57,233 nucleotides of DNA from positions 1-57,233 of the forward strand of contig JAEINW010000006.1 in the NCBI GenBank assembly GCA_016342715.1. Reading direction: 5' to 3'. How positions within the stretch are numbered: position 1 is the first letter of the stretch; each line of letters opens with the position of its first letter. This document shows, piece after piece, positions 37,640-46,420 of this stretch. The DNA comes from Salinivirgaceae bacterium (GTDB taxonomy: Bacteria > Bacteroidota > Bacteroidia > Bacteroidales > SZUA-534). Position numbers and translations under genes: made by a program. Below the pieces are notes generated by a model. That model ran no database searches. It had not been told where the DNA came from and saw nothing but the letters and a program-made list of their open reading frames with translations.

Positions 37640-38017
37640 ATGAACGAAAATACATTAGCTAAAATAATAGTTAACACTTGCTATGAAATTCATGTAGAAT
37701 TAGGACCAGGGCTTTTGGAGTCTGTTTATGAAGAAATATTGTATCATGAATTATTAGATAAAGGGCTTAAAGTTGATCGTCAAAAAGGAATACCAGTATT
37801 TTGGAAGAATAAGAAAATGAAAATTGGCTTTCGAGCTGATCTTATTGTTGAGAATAAAGTAATAATTGAACTAAAGTCTGTTGAAGTAATTGCCCCAGTT
37901 CATCCTAAACAATTATTAACGTATCTAAAAATTACAAATCTGAAATTAGGTTTATTAATTAACTTTAACGAAAAATTAATAAAAGACGGCATCACAAGAA
38001 TTGCGAATAATTTATAA
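37640..38017 (+). CDS. GxxExxY family protein
   Basis: A 125-residue protein with the signature GPGLLESVYEE (G-x-x-E-x-x-Y) that names the family, and a later Asp (FRADLIV) and E-x-K (IIELKSVE) that resemble a PD-(D/E)XK nuclease core. Family function is unestablished to my knowledge; a role in DNA or mobile-element biology has been suggested by its fold. The full-length, motif-complete gene is bracketed by GCG-rich repeats, in contrast to the AT-rich surroundings, which suggests recent insertion between the A2M gene and its downstream partners. Confidence 0.88.
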   Translation: MNENTLAKIIVNTCYEIHVELGPGLLESVYEEILYHELLDKGLKVDRQKGIPVFWKNKKMKIGFRADLIVENKVIIELKSVEVIAPVHPKQLLTYLKITNLKLGLLINFNEKLIKDGITRIANNL

Positions 38018-38064
38018 GTTTTTATTCATATTTTTAGTCAATAAAATATTTTAAAAAATAACAC

Positions 38065-38084
38065 TGCGCCTTGGCGCCTTAGCG
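38065..38084. repeat. Tandem heptamer-type repeat downstream of the GxxExxY gene
   Basis: The sequence TGCGCCTTGGCGCCTTAGCG is built of GCGCCTT/AGCGCCTT-like units and resembles the units in the inverted repeat at 37559-37612. It lies just upstream of the ABM-like gene's start (7 nt). Confidence 0.6.
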
Positions 38085-38091
38085 AAACAAT

Positions 38092-38391
38092 ATGATACAG
38101 ATAATTTGGGAATATAAGGTAAAACCTGATCAAGCTTCAAATTTTGAAGATATTTATGGCAAAAATGGTGAATGGGTTACATTCTTTAAAAAATCAAAAG
38201 CCTACAAAAAAACAGAACTAGTTATTAAAGATTTGGAAAATAACATGTACATGACCATCGATACATGGAAATCATTAGATTTATATGAACAATTTTTTAA
38301 GCAAAATTTAAAGGAATTTAAAAGATTGAATAACAAATTTAAAAACTTGCTTCTTGAAGAAAATCAAGTGGGTATTTTTAGTGAAGATTAA
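38092..38391 (+). CDS. Small dimeric alpha-beta barrel (ABM-like) protein
   Basis: A 99-residue protein. IIWEYKVKPDQASNFEDIYG plus the following WVTFFKKS and MYMTIDTWKSLDLYEQFF fit the antibiotic biosynthesis monooxygenase (ABM) / dimeric alpha-beta barrel fold. No catalytic residue is clear; many family members have unknown roles. The start ATG lies 7 nt after the GCG-rich repeat. Its link to the A2M-PbpC genes is only by position. Confidence 0.7.
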   Translation: MIQIIWEYKVKPDQASNFEDIYGKNGEWVTFFKKSKAYKKTELVIKDLENNMYMTIDTWKSLDLYEQFFKQNLKEFKRLNNKFKNLLLEENQVGIFSED

Positions 38392-38485
38392 GAATTTTTC
38401 TTTGCATTGAATAAACCGTTTTATTGCTGGATTACAAAAAGGCATAAAATTTGAATATATATGCAATATCACTAAATTACTACCT

Positions 38486-39643
38486 ATGAAAACCAAATTA
38501 CTCATTGCATTATTTATAATTTTAAATGTTTCTTCATTCAGTCAATCTATATCACAAATTAGCACCGAAATTTACAACGATTCAAACGAAGTTGACTGCA
38601 CCATTCTACCCACAAAAGCTGCCGATTTAATTGCGGAACATTATTATTTTATTGATAAAAAACTTTCCTACGATTCTGTTTTACAAATCATTAATTTTTG
38701 GACAGAAAATTGCGAATTAACAGAACCCCTTCTTCGACTTCAAATACTTATATCAACTTGTAATGGCAAGCCAACAGACAGCCTAATTAATATGTATTAT
38801 GAGAAACAATTTGCTTGGGTTTTTAAAAACAAAATGAAGAACGCAAAAAACCCAGATTATAAAAGCATCTACGAAAACGACAAAGCACAATACGGATATA
38901 TTCCTATTAAGCATTTATTTGACGATTTTACCAATGACCTTTCTGGAACTTTATTAAACAAGGAGTTATCTGATAAAGAAAGAATAATATGTCTATTATT
39001 TAATTATGATTTCCTAAATGAAGAACCCAGTGAAACAACTTATACTAATAATAATCCAGACCCTATAGCTGCAAATTTTGAAATCTATCAATCTGACTAT
39101 TCATGGGGTATTTGGGGCTTTTCAACAGGCGTTTGGATTCCACGTTTAATAATTGGGAAATCGGTTTCCCCAAATTTTATGTTCGGCGTAAATGCAGGTT
39201 TACAAAAGAGTAAATTCTTTTTTGAGCTTGAAGCAAACGCAAGATTTCATGAGAGCAACTACGATTTTGATTTTGTTGTAGATAGAGACACCTTTGCTGT
39301 CAATTCAAGTGTTGCCGCATTTTTTGGATTTAACACAGGTTTTAAACTTATACAAAACAATGTGGTTGGCTTATACGCAATCGGAGGTTTAGGAATTGAT
39401 TGGATGAATACTGATTTATTCAAAGAAGAAAAATACAATGAAGATACCGATGAATATTACGATATCAATTACAGTCTGGTGGCTCCCCATTTATATTTTG
39501 GTTTAAGCCTTCTTATTTGGAATAATTATAAAAACATATTTAGAGTGAACACAAAATATCACTTTACTCCGGTTAGCTCTTCAAAAATAATCTCTGAGCT
39601 TCCAAGTTCGGCATATTCCGTTGGTATTCAATTTGTTTTTTAA
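38486..39643 (+). CDS. Exported protein of unknown function, possible small outer-membrane barrel
   Basis: A 385-residue protein with a signal peptide (LLIALFIILNVSSFSQ). The first half (to about 190) is mostly helical with DSVLQIINFWTENCELTEPL. The second half (about 200-385) has alternating strands with aromatic girdles (GIWGFSTGVWIPRLIIGKSV, VVGLYAIGGLGIDWMN) and ends in QFVF, which fits a C-terminal barrel. I do not recognise a family. It sits directly upstream of pbpC, but pbpC has its own promoter. Confidence 0.75.
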   Translation: MKTKLLIALFIILNVSSFSQSISQISTEIYNDSNEVDCTILPTKAADLIAEHYYFIDKKLSYDSVLQIINFWTENCELTEPLLRLQILISTCNGKPTDSLINMYYEKQFAWVFKNKMKNAKNPDYKSIYENDKAQYGYIPIKHLFDDFTNDLSGTLLNKELSDKERIICLLFNYDFLNEEPSETTYTNNNPDPIAANFEIYQSDYSWGIWGFSTGVWIPRLIIGKSVSPNFMFGVNAGLQKSKFFFELEANARFHESNYDFDFVVDRDTFAVNSSVAAFFGFNTGFKLIQNNVVGLYAIGGLGIDWMNTDLFKEEKYNEDTDEYYDINYSLVAPHLYFGLSLLIWNNYKNIFRVNTKYHFTPVSSSKIISELPSSAYSVGIQFVF

Positions 39644-39666
39644 AACTTTCTTTTCCTTACAAACAA

Positions 39667-39697
39667 TTTGAAATTTTGCTATTTTACCTTATGTTTG
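39667..39697 (+). promoter_or_regulatory. Bacteroidota-type promoter for pbpC
   Basis: TTTG (39667-39670), 19 nt, TATGTTTG (39690-39697): a full match to the TTTG-N19-21-TAnnTTTG consensus. The -7 element ends 22 nt before the TTG start codon of pbpC, giving a short leader. Confidence 0.75.
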
Positions 39698-39719
39698 GCT
39701 AAAATCAATAAACAGTATT

Positions 39720-42092
39720 TTGAAACTCCAAACAACTCAAATTTTATCGGTAGTTAATAAAATAAAAGTTCCGGCAATTGCTTTATTACTACTATTCTCT
39801 ATTTTCTATTTCTCTTTGCCAAAAGAGCTGTTTCACGATCCAACATCCACCATTCTAATTGATAAACAAAATAATTTGTTAGCTGCTCAAATTGCCAATG
39901 ACGGTCAATGGCGGTTCCCTTACAACGATTCGGTTCCTACAAAATTCAAACAAGCCATTATTCTCTTCGAAGATCAATATTTTTATAAGCATCCGGGTTT
40001 TAATCCATTCTCTATTATTCGTGCAACAAAGCAGAATATTAAGGCAAAAAAAACAGTTAGCGGAGCAAGCACACTTACTGCACAAGTTATTCGCTTATCA
40101 AGAAAAGGAAAACAGCGATCGATGTGGCAAAAACTAATAGAGTTTACATTGGCCATTCGACTTGAATTAAGATACTCGAAAGAAGAAATACTGGCATTTT
40201 ACGCTTCAAATGCACCCTTTGGTGGAAATGTTGTGGGTTTAGATGCCGCAGCTTGGCGCTATTATGGGCGACCTCCTGATCAACTTTCCTGGGGAGAAAT
40301 TACAACACTTGCAGTTTTACCAAATGCGCCATCATTAATATATCCTGGTAAAAACCATGAAGTACTACTAGCAAAACGAAATCGCTTACTTGACAAATTA
40401 GCATCAAAAAATATTATTGATAAAGAAACCGCTGATTTGGCAAAATATGAGCCCTTACCCCATAAACCGCTTGCCTTACCACAACTAACACCCCATTTAT
40501 TAACCCGAGCACTCAATGAAAATAAAAAAGGGCAACGAATTAAAACCACTATAAATAAAACCATCCAAAATCAAGCCATTAGAATAGTAAACAAACATTA
40601 CCAAGTATTATCTCAAAATGAGATTCTAAATGCGGCAGCTCTTGTTATTGAAGTGAAAACAGGAAATGTGCTGGCATATATTGGGAATACACAAACAAAA
40701 AGAAGTGAATCGGGTCGGGATGTAGATATTGTAACAGCACCACGCAGCACAGGAAGTACCTTAAAACCTATTCTTTATGCCATGATGCAAAAAGAAGGAT
40801 TCATTTTACCCCACACTTTAATTCCAGATATTCCAACTCACATTGCCGGTTATACTCCGAAGAATTTTGATCGGAATTATTCAGGAGCAACTCCTGCAAA
40901 CAATGCTTTGGCACGATCACTAAATATACCTGCTGTAAGAATGTTACGAGACTATGGTATTGAACAATTTTTAGACAACTTAAATCAACTTAACCTTAAA
41001 ACGTTCACAAAAAATGCCAATTATTATGGCTTATCGCTAATTTTAGGAGGAGCAGAAACAACCTTATGGGAGTTATCAGGATTATATGCAAATATGGCTC
41101 GACTGCTTAACAATTTTGGCTCAAACAATTCAAAATATCAACCCAACGATTTTCACGACTTACATTATCAAATTAATGATGAAATAAAAGAAAAACTTCC
41201 TTTACAAGATTATTCATTATTAACCGCCGGTTCGGTTTGGTTAACCTTTGATGCTTTAACAGAAATGCATCGTCCCATAGAAGGTTCCGATTGGAGAATG
41301 TTTGAATCATCGAAAAGAATTGCTTGGAAAACAGGTACAAGTTTTGGGCATCGCGATGCATGGGCAGTTGGTGTAACTCCTGAATATGTGATTGGGGTTT
41401 GGGTAGGAAATGCCGATGGAGAAGGCAGACCCGGTTTAACAGGTGCAAGTACGGCGGCTCCAATTATGTTTGATTTGTTTAAACAACTGCCAGCAACCAC
41501 GTGGTTTAACAAACCCTACGACGACTTAGTTGAAATAGCTACCTGCTCAAAAAGCGGCTACAAAGCGGGTTCAAATTGCGATATAGTTGACACCATTTAT
41601 GCTAGCCCATCAGGTGATAGAACTCCCTTATGTCCTTATCACAAATTGGTTCATTTAACTAAAAATGAAAAATACCAGGTAAATTCCGATTGTTATCATG
41701 TTGCTCAAATGGTAAACAAAAAATGGTTTGTACTGACTCCAGCTATTGAACATTATTACAAACAAAACAATCCCTTTTATAAAAGTTTGCCAAAGTTTCA
41801 CCCCGATTGCAAAAATATTCAAAGCAAAAATATAGCTATAATATACCCAAAACAAAACGCCAAACTATATATTCCAAAAGGGTTTAACCAACAAATACAA
41901 CGAAGCGTTTTTGAAGCAGTGCATAGCGATTCAAAAGCAAAATTACATTGGCATTTAGACGAAGATTATTTAGGTACCACAACTGCGCCTCACAAAATGG
42001 AAATCATTGCCCCCGAAGGATATCATACAGTTTTTATTATTGATGAATTTGGAGCATCAAAAACTCTTATGTTTGAAGTTTTGAGTAAGTAA
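39720..42092 (+). CDS. pbpC: Penicillin-binding protein 1C (bifunctional glycosyltransferase/transpeptidase-type)
   Basis: A 790-residue protein: one N-terminal membrane helix (about 17-34), a GT51 domain (catalytic Glu in ILFEDQYFYKHPG; KKTVSGASTLTAQ), a transpeptidase domain (SxxK in STGSTLKPIL; SLN; KTGTS near 540) and a C-terminal PBP1C tail (BiPBP_C-like) from about 690. It makes glycan strands and binds beta-lactams. The start is a TTG; no in-frame ATG is nearby, and the spacing from the promoter supports it. Its association with the upstream A2M gene matches E. coli, where pbpC and yfhM are neighbours. The stop abuts the stop of the convergent gene. Confidence 0.93.
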   Translation: MKLQTTQILSVVNKIKVPAIALLLLFSIFYFSLPKELFHDPTSTILIDKQNNLLAAQIANDGQWRFPYNDSVPTKFKQAIILFEDQYFYKHPGFNPFSIIRATKQNIKAKKTVSGASTLTAQVIRLSRKGKQRSMWQKLIEFTLAIRLELRYSKEEILAFYASNAPFGGNVVGLDAAAWRYYGRPPDQLSWGEITTLAVLPNAPSLIYPGKNHEVLLAKRNRLLDKLASKNIIDKETADLAKYEPLPHKPLALPQLTPHLLTRALNENKKGQRIKTTINKTIQNQAIRIVNKHYQVLSQNEILNAAALVIEVKTGNVLAYIGNTQTKRSESGRDVDIVTAPRSTGSTLKPILYAMMQKEGFILPHTLIPDIPTHIAGYTPKNFDRNYSGATPANNALARSLNIPAVRMLRDYGIEQFLDNLNQLNLKTFTKNANYYGLSLILGGAETTLWELSGLYANMARLLNNFGSNNSKYQPNDFHDLHYQINDEIKEKLPLQDYSLLTAGSVWLTFDALTEMHRPIEGSDWRMFESSKRIAWKTGTSFGHRDAWAVGVTPEYVIGVWVGNADGEGRPGLTGASTAAPIMFDLFKQLPATTWFNKPYDDLVEIATCSKSGYKAGSNCDIVDTIYASPSGDRTPLCPYHKLVHLTKNEKYQVNSDCYHVAQMVNKKWFVLTPAIEHYYKQNNPFYKSLPKFHPDCKNIQSKNIAIIYPKQNAKLYIPKGFNQQIQRSVFEAVHSDSKAKLHWHLDEDYLGTTTAPHKMEIIAPEGYHTVFIIDEFGASKTLMFEVLSK

Positions 42093-42899
42093 TTATTCTT
42101 TAAACCTTCTTAAATCATCAGATGTAAAGGTCCATTCGGGAGTTCGAATTTCACCTGTTTTTAACTCATACCAAGGACTTAAACTGGAATGATTCGGATT
42201 AACTAATATTTGAGTCTCCTGAGCAGGCATATAACTTTGAGCAAGCATGAATATTTTTCCTCCAGTTACCGTATTTTCTGCCATATCAACCACAATCACC
42301 GCATGCCCGTAGGGATTTCTTTTTTGTATAAAAACATCGCCAATTTTCATGGAATCAAAGGAAACTTTTTCCATTTCATCATAAAGCGATGCGGTATTTG
42401 CATACGAAAAAATGTATCGCATATATTTTCTGAATTTTTTATAAGAATAGTCACCATTTACATAATCTTTATAAAATCTTGGTTTTCCATCGGAAAGAAA
42501 ATTGAAGTGTATTTTCTCGTATTCTTTTTTGTGATAATGATATTCTCCTTTAAGCCGCATCACCGCATCTGCACATTGCTGCAAATCCTGAGCATCAATA
42601 TCCATAGCAATAACAGAAAGGTAAACATTTTGATTGCCTTTTATTCGACCATCAAAATACCTTACTTTTTCGTTTATGGGTTTTAATGGAAGGTTTCTCA
42701 AATAAGTTGCAAATGAGAAGCTTTCAACCTCAATTTTTTTAAAACCATTTGGTGGAGCAAATCTGGTTTCAATAGTTGAACATGTTTCGCAAATAAATGA
42801 ATAATTCTCTTGATTAATTGCTGTCTGATTGTTCGCTTCTTGTGAAAAGCAAGACAAAAGCACTATAACTAAAATAAAAGCAAAAAAGCCTATCCTCAT
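42093..42899 (-). CDS. DUF4846-like lipoprotein
   Basis: A 268-residue predicted lipoprotein (lipobox VLLSC, Cys17). ETRFAPPNGFKKIEVESFSF, TYLRNLPLKP and DLQQCADAVMRLKGEYHY match the conserved core of DUF4846 proteins as I remember them. The later GHAVIVVDMAENTVTGGKIF with WYELKTGEIRTPEWTF has an NlpC/CHAP-like flavour, with a conserved Cys (QQCAD) and His (YGHAV). This suggests a peptidoglycan- or peptide-directed hydrolase, which would suit its position beside pbpC, but this is inference. Convergent with pbpC, with no intervening base. Confidence 0.8.
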   Translation of the reverse strand: MRIGFFAFILVIVLLSCFSQEANNQTAINQENYSFICETCSTIETRFAPPNGFKKIEVESFSFATYLRNLPLKPINEKVRYFDGRIKGNQNVYLSVIAMDIDAQDLQQCADAVMRLKGEYHYHKKEYEKIHFNFLSDGKPRFYKDYVNGDYSYKKFRKYMRYIFSYANTASLYDEMEKVSFDSMKIGDVFIQKRNPYGHAVIVVDMAENTVTGGKIFMLAQSYMPAQETQILVNPNHSSLSPWYELKTGEIRTPEWTFTSDDLRRFKE

Positions 42900-43138
42900 A
42901 TTTCATTTTTTATTCAATCAGATATTCTAAATCAATATTTAATTAGAACCAATATACATCCAGAATATTATTTAAAATAAACCTTGTAAAGTTTTGAAAT
43001 TTTTTTGTGCTTCTAGTTTTTTTATACTTAAAGTAATTTGTAGTAAACTATAAAAATTAAATATAGGACTCAAACGATTTCAAGATTACGAAATTCCTAT
43101 TTTTACATGTATTGAATTCGGTACACATACATACCATA

Positions 43139-43648
43139 TTAGTCAAACACCTGAATCCCTCTTGTTGTGAACGATAACCCTTGTTGTCCAGATGTTGAAA
43201 TCATTACGGCCTCAAACAATGGGGGATTTTTGTCATTATTTACAGCCCAATCAAAAACAAAATTAGCCCCTGAACCACCTTCGTTATCCTGCTCTGAAAT
43301 AATAATTTCAACAGTTTCCGTAGGCTTTAAGTAAATTGGTTTTTTTATGTATTTCCTAATATTATCTCCTGAAGTGTTGTAATAATCAGCTTTTAAAATA
43401 TAAATTGAATCAGTTCTCGATACATTACGAATACTTACTGTAATAGTAAGGTCAAAAGTTTTATGTTCGTGAATATGATAAATATGAGAATAAACAGGTA
43501 GATAAGTTTGCCCCAGAAAGAAAGCACTATAATTTGTCACTTCTGATTTTCGAGTTGTCCAGTCAGTTTTTCCTAATGAGTCTTCTTTTTCTCCTTGACA
43601 AGAAATGAGAATTATTAGCAAAAAAGATATTTGTATAAAATATTTCAT
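43139..43648 (-). CDS. DUF3124-like lipoprotein
   Basis: A 169-residue predicted lipoprotein (lipobox LISC, Cys17, then QGEKED). Sequence LPVYSHIYHIHEHKTFDLTITVSIRN, the pattern GGSGANFVFDW and the ending QQGLSFTTRGI match DUF3124 as I recall it. Function is not known. The 239-nt region between it and the DUF4846 gene (42900-43138) shows nothing I can identify. Confidence 0.8.
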   Translation of the reverse strand: MKYFIQISFLLIILISCQGEKEDSLGKTDWTTRKSEVTNYSAFFLGQTYLPVYSHIYHIHEHKTFDLTITVSIRNVSRTDSIYILKADYYNTSGDNIRKYIKKPIYLKPTETVEIIISEQDNEGGSGANFVFDWAVNNDKNPPLFEAVMISTSGQQGLSFTTRGIQVFD

Positions 43649-43752
43649 TTTACAATTTTCATTATTTATCTAAGTTACAAATATCAAACAAACTAATACA
43701 ATCTGTTTGTGAAATTTAATAGTACAATACATAAAAATAGTTAAAAAAATGA

Positions 43753-43760
43753 TACATTTG
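43753..43760 (+). promoter_or_regulatory. Candidate -7 element of the riboswitch transcript
   Basis: TACATTTG matches TAnnTTTG and lies 12 nt before the start of the riboswitch. No exact -33 TTTG is at the usual distance. Confidence 0.55.
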
Positions 43761-43772
43761 CAGCGAAATTCA

Positions 43773-43865
43773 CAATGGGGGTGCCATACTATTCTGGCTG
43801 AGATCATACCCTTTGAACCTGATACGGATAATGCCGACGCAGGGAATAAGAAACGTCTCCCATTG
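43773..43865 (+). promoter_or_regulatory. TPP riboswitch (THI element)
   Basis: The conserved thi-box parts are present in order: GGGGGTGCC, GGCTGAGA, ACCCTTTGAACCTGAT, GATAATGCCG and CGCAGGGA. CAATGGG at 43773-43779 pairs with CCCATTG at 43859-43865 and closes the structure. It should bind thiamine pyrophosphate and repress the receptor gene that starts at 43911. In Bacteroidota this element is known to control outer-membrane thiamine transporters. Confidence 0.95.
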
Positions 43866-43881
43866 CAATAAATTGTTTAAC

Positions 43882-43897
43882 AGTCGGTGTGCCGACT
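43882..43897 (+). promoter_or_regulatory. Hairpin between TPP riboswitch and start codon
   Basis: AGTCGG pairs with CCGACT around a 4-nt loop (TGTG). It lies between the aptamer and the ATG at 43911 and is not followed by a T-run, so if it is part of the expression platform it would act on translation. The role is inference. Confidence 0.45.
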
Positions 43898-43910
43898 AAA
43901 AATTATTGTA

Positions 43911-46367
43911 ATGTTAAAATTAAAAATTTTATCAATTCTATTGGTTTTTGGCCTTTTTGCCAATGCCCAGTTTACCCTTACAGGGAAAGTTAGCAACGAA
44001 AATGGAGAACCTTTAGTGGGAGCTTCAGTTCAGTTAAAACAAACGTATTTGGGTACTAGTACAAATAGTGCAGGCGAGTTTAGTTTTAATAAACTAAAAC
44101 ATGGTAAATATCTAGTTTTAGTAAGTTATATGGGGCATAGCTCCCAAACTAATAAAATATCTATCACAAAAGATACTGTGATTAAGGTAGCACTAACATC
44201 AAAAAGTTTAATGTCTGAAGAAGTAATTGTTATGGCTTCAAGAGCAAAAGAGAACACTCCAGTAGCGCAAACTACCTTACAAAAAGATGACATTAGAAAA
44301 GGAAATGTGATTGCAGACATTCCTTACCAATTGGAACTAACGCCTTCAGTTGTAGCCACCTCGGAAACCGGAACTGGTTCAGGCTATTCGAGTATGAGAA
44401 TTCGAGGAACAGATATTACTCGTATAAATGTTTGTGTAAATGGAGTTCCGTTGAACGATTCAGAATCGCAAGGAGTTTACTGGGTAAACATGCCTAATTT
44501 TACTGAATCGGTGAACAGTGTTCAAATTCAGCGAGGCGTAGGAACCTCAACCAATGGTTCCGCAGCTTTTGGTGCATCCATAAATTTTCAAACCTTAACT
44601 ATTGAGCCAAAACCTTATGCAAACCTTTCAACCTCAATTGGTTCGTTTAATACTTTTAAAGAAAATATTTCGGCTGGTACGGGTTTAATCGATAATAAGT
44701 TTGCCTTTGATGTTAGTGCAAGTAAATTAAACTCCGATGGTTACATTCAACGTGGTTTTTCCGATCATGGCTCCATTTATTTTTCAGGAACTTATTATGG
44801 CGAAAAAGATTTATTAAAAGCAGTGGCCATTTTTGGAAAACAAAAAACAGGCATTACCTGGTGGGGCACTCCCGATTATATGATAGATTCTATTCGTAAT
44901 TTTAATCCAGCCGGACAATATTTTGATGAAAATAAGAAGGAGCAATTTTACGACGGTCAAACCGATAATTATTGGCAAAATCATTACCAACTTTTATATT
45001 CTCGTGAAATAAATAAGGATCTAAACTTTAATGCAACCCTTCATGCAACCACAGGTAAAGGGTATTACGAACAATATAAATCCGATGATGATTTTTCTAA
45101 TTATGGATTAGACAACATACAACTTGATGGATCCACACTTACATTGGGAGATCACACCTATCCCTTTTCAGACAGTACTATTTATGGTTCTGATTTGATA
45201 CGTCAAAAATGGTTAGATAATATGTTTTACGGAATTACGGCCAATTTAAATTATCACAAAAATAAATTGGATGCAACTTTTGGTATAGCAGCAAACAACT
45301 ATGATGGAGACCATTTTGGCAAAGTAAACTGGATTAAATTTAACGCTGCAATTCCACAAGATTATGAATGGTATACTAACAATGGCACAAAAACCGATGT
45401 GAGTTCATTCTTAAAAGTACAATATTCTTTTACAAATAATTTTCTAATATTTGGCGATATTCAAGTTCGCGATATTAAATATACCATGAGTGGCACTGAT
45501 GACGATTTGGAAGCTTTAGATCAAGACAATCACTGGTTTTTTGTGAATCCTAAAGTTGGAGTAAACTATCAAATAAATCAGCAGCAACGCGCCTATGCAT
45601 CGTTTGCTATTGCCAATAGAGAACCTGCACGTGCCGACTTAAAAGAAGCATTAAAAGAGGGAGGAACCAGTACTCCAAGTCATGAAACCTTAAACGATAT
45701 TGAATTAGGCTACCAAATTAAGAATACAAGCTACGCATTCGGTATCAATGCCTTTTACATGCTTTACAAAAACCAGTTGGTTAATACTGGCGAAAAAAAT
45801 AGCGTAGGCTACAATATTATGACCAACGTGGAAAACTCATTCAGAAGAGGCATTGAGCTGATGGGTGGAATACAAATATTAAAGAACTTAAGTTGGAATG
45901 GAAATGTAACACTATCACAAAACCGAATTAATGATTATGTAGAATATGCTAGCCATAATGATGCCGATTGGAACGAAACCATTGAGGCTAAACCTCTGGG
46001 TGAAACCAATATATCCTATTCTCCTGAGTTCATTGGTGCAAGTCAATTGAGATTTGAACCCATAAAAAACCTGGGTCTTGCCTTAACTAGCAAATATGTT
46101 GGCGAACAATATTTTGACAATACGTCGAACACTGACAGAAAATTAGATGCCTACTTTGTAAATAACCTGAGTTTCGATTATAATTTTACATTTGAAACAG
46201 GACAGGATATTAGCTTTCAGTTTTTTGTAAACAATGTATTTGATGTTGATTATATAAGTAATGCCTATGGTGGAAATTGGTACGAAGAGGGTGTAGAAAA
46301 AAACTGGGCTTATTATTTTCCACAAGCAGGGATAAATTATATGGCTAAAATTAGCCTGCGATTTTAA
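43911..46367 (+). CDS. TonB-dependent outer-membrane receptor, TPP-regulated (thiamine-type)
   Basis: An 818-residue protein: signal peptide (LVFGLFANAQ), an N-terminal carboxypeptidase-regulatory-like domain (TLTGKVSNENGEPLVGASVQ), a TonB box/plug region (SEEVIVMASRAKENTP, then GSGYSSMRIRGTD), and a beta-barrel ending in ISLRF. The TPP riboswitch upstream strongly suggests thiamine or precursor uptake, as for OMR1-type receptors of the phylum. The ATG at 43911 is used; the frame opens at 43887 but only with GTG, inside the hairpin. No PnuT-type inner-membrane transporter or thiamine kinase follows. Confidence 0.92.
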   Translation: MLKLKILSILLVFGLFANAQFTLTGKVSNENGEPLVGASVQLKQTYLGTSTNSAGEFSFNKLKHGKYLVLVSYMGHSSQTNKISITKDTVIKVALTSKSLMSEEVIVMASRAKENTPVAQTTLQKDDIRKGNVIADIPYQLELTPSVVATSETGTGSGYSSMRIRGTDITRINVCVNGVPLNDSESQGVYWVNMPNFTESVNSVQIQRGVGTSTNGSAAFGASINFQTLTIEPKPYANLSTSIGSFNTFKENISAGTGLIDNKFAFDVSASKLNSDGYIQRGFSDHGSIYFSGTYYGEKDLLKAVAIFGKQKTGITWWGTPDYMIDSIRNFNPAGQYFDENKKEQFYDGQTDNYWQNHYQLLYSREINKDLNFNATLHATTGKGYYEQYKSDDDFSNYGLDNIQLDGSTLTLGDHTYPFSDSTIYGSDLIRQKWLDNMFYGITANLNYHKNKLDATFGIAANNYDGDHFGKVNWIKFNAAIPQDYEWYTNNGTKTDVSSFLKVQYSFTNNFLIFGDIQVRDIKYTMSGTDDDLEALDQDNHWFFVNPKVGVNYQINQQQRAYASFAIANREPARADLKEALKEGGTSTPSHETLNDIELGYQIKNTSYAFGINAFYMLYKNQLVNTGEKNSVGYNIMTNVENSFRRGIELMGGIQILKNLSWNGNVTLSQNRINDYVEYASHNDADWNETIEAKPLGETNISYSPEFIGASQLRFEPIKNLGLALTSKYVGEQYFDNTSNTDRKLDAYFVNNLSFDYNFTFETGQDISFQFFVNNVFDVDYISNAYGGNWYEEGVEKNWAYYFPQAGINYMAKISLRF

Positions 46368-46390
46368 TTCGTTTTAACCCTTATACAAAC

Positions 46391-46420
46391 AAGAACGCCC
46401 GCAATTAGCGGGCGTTCTTA
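46391..46420 (+). terminator. Terminator-like hairpin after the TonB receptor
   Basis: AAGAACGCCCGC pairs with GCGGGCGTTCTT around AATTA. The stem is strong but the T-run is poor. Confidence 0.8.

Noticed and set aside
38486-39643. Possibility that the 38486 gene is a PbpC accessory lipoprotein
   Set aside because: The signal peptide has no lipobox Cys, and there is no motif linking it to cell-wall enzymes; only position supports the idea.
42210-42686. 158-codon plus-strand frame antisense to the DUF4846-like gene
   Set aside because: The minus-strand protein has a lipobox and family motifs; the plus-strand frame is a shadow of it.
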